A model generated the notes under the pieces. The model did no database searches. It saw only the letters and a list, made by a program, of their open reading frames with translations, and was not told the origin of the DNA. Below are positions 63,602 through 64,000 of a DNA stretch of 64,000 bases, one piece after another. Numbering within the stretch: the stretch's first letter is position 1; each line of letters begins with the position of its first letter. Position numbers and translations under genes: made by a program. The stretch spans positions 1,116,001 to 1,180,000 of the forward strand of contig NZ_CP035490.1 in NCBI RefSeq assembly GCF_004135205.1, written 5' to 3'. This DNA is from Hahella sp. KA22 (GTDB lineage: Bacteria > Pseudomonadota > Gammaproteobacteria > Pseudomonadales > Oleiphilaceae).

Positions 63602-63632
63602 TTTTCATGAATTTGTCATGCAAGGTTGATAT
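63602..63632 (+). promoter_or_regulatory. Candidate Pho box and -10 upstream of the phytase-like gene
   Basis: TTTTCAT-GAAT-TTGTCAT (63602-63619) matches the 7-4-7 direct repeat CTGTCAT-n4-CTGTCAT of PhoB sites with three mismatches. A TGATAT element follows at the spacing typical of PhoB-controlled promoters (about 63627-63632). The annotated target gene begins at 63669. Confidence 0.5.
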
Positions 63633-63668
63633 CAGAGGAGGGCTTAACGTCTTCTTTAAGGAATCACT

Positions 63669-64000
63669 ATGCGAACATTTTTCAGTAAGGGCGCATTTGC
63701 GTTCTGTTTGAGCGCTATTGTCGCCACTGCGTCAGCGCAGGAAGAACTGGTGGGCGCGCTGGCCTATTCGGTGATAAAGAAACTCGATAATGGCGTGGAA
63801 GTCCGCAATGGCGGCTTCGGTTCCGCCATGACTGCGCATCCCTTGAAACCCAGCCACTTCTACGTTTTGACGGATCGCGGTCCCAATGTGGACTTTGAGG
63901 GTCCTGAGGGGAAAGGTAAGAAGTTTCCTGTGCCGGGTTACTCTCCTCGTATTGCTGAAGTTGAGCGCCTGGACACTGGCGAGCTGCGAATTGTGCGCAC
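63669..64000 (+). CDS. Phytase-esterase-like exported protein, 3' end outside window
   Basis: ATG 63669, with AAGGA seven bases upstream, opens a frame that runs to the window edge (110 codons). It begins with a signal peptide (MRTFFSKGAFAFCLSAIVAT, cleavage after ASA). The mature part shows GGFGSAMTAHPLKPSHFYVLTDRGPNVDF and PGYSPRIAEVERLDTGELRI, the opening of the 'esterase-like activity of phytase' beta-propeller family. It may release phosphate or another group from an extracellular substrate. A candidate Pho box precedes it. Confidence 0.85.
   Translation, partial: MRTFFSKGAFAFCLSAIVATASAQEELVGALAYSVIKKLDNGVEVRNGGFGSAMTAHPLKPSHFYVLTDRGPNVDFEGPEGKGKKFPVPGYSPRIAEVERLDTGELRIVR

Overview
The window looks like chromosomal DNA of a free-living, GC-moderate gammaproteobacterium, most likely a marine Oceanospirillales-type bacterium close to Hahella. 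The grounds are the rsmD / ftsY-ftsE-ftsX / rpoH order, protein sequences of gammaproteobacterial type (GreB, ElyC, ThiI with rhodanese domain, PpnN), and the many signalling and c-di-GMP proteins. The genus is inferred from recall, not from a search. No rRNA, tRNA, CRISPR array, complete insertion sequence or prophage was seen.

Layout. 1-6.2 kb: tail of an unrecognised, probably exported protein, then rsmD divergent from ftsYEX, then rpoH with a candidate sigma-E promoter. 6.2-11 kb: tartronate semialdehyde reductase and hydroxypyruvate isomerase, DjlA, and an OmpR/histidine kinase pair. 11-18.9 kb: small conserved genes (TetR regulator, GreB, a VanZ-like protein, a free-standing integrase N-terminal domain, acyl-CoA-binding protein, a DUF4442 hot-dog protein, an ABC exporter). 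A strong terminator near 12.55 kb with no gene before it suggests a small RNA. 18.9-24.6 kb: UvrD/Rep-type helicase, Rdx/SelW-like protein, ankyrin lipoprotein, membrane diguanylate cyclase. 24.7-27.1 kb: a bufferin-type copper-peptide locus (precursor, DUF692 and DUF2063 proteins) facing a DoxX gene. 27.1-31.6 kb: an orphan hcp, an AT-rich gene-free stretch with six degenerate copies of a short repeat, and a large Ser/Thr kinase fused to a periplasmic ligand-binding domain.

31.9-37.5 kb: a complete valine/isobutyryl-CoA degradation operon (mmsA, acyl-CoA dehydrogenase, enoyl-CoA hydratase, 3-hydroxyisobutyryl-CoA hydrolase, mmsB). 37.9-42.5 kb: a 57-residue membrane protein, elyC, a receiver-TPR protein, hemH, a small cytochrome c. 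42.7-48.4 kb: AraC regulator, EamA transporter, a beta-keto acid cleavage enzyme, carboxylesterase and thiolase, then hemB. Between the convergent hemB and ppnN lie six back-to-back inverted repeats. 50.3-53 kb: thiI and an HD-GYP protein. 53-57.3 kb: a zinc-related locus (DUF3299 divergent from a His-rich DUF2796 protein, a MacB/FtsX-like ABC pair and a hydrolase) with a perfect Zur-like palindrome. 57.3-64 kb: a 7TM diguanylate cyclase, two tandem large di-heme cytochromes of RoxA/di-heme peroxidase type, and the start of a phytase-esterase-like gene preceded by a candidate Pho box.

The most unusual items are the hairpin train at 48.4-48.57 kb, the kinase/periplasmic-binding fusion with its repeat cluster, the bufferin locus, the uncharacterised beta-keto acid cluster, and the orphan terminator near 12.5 kb.
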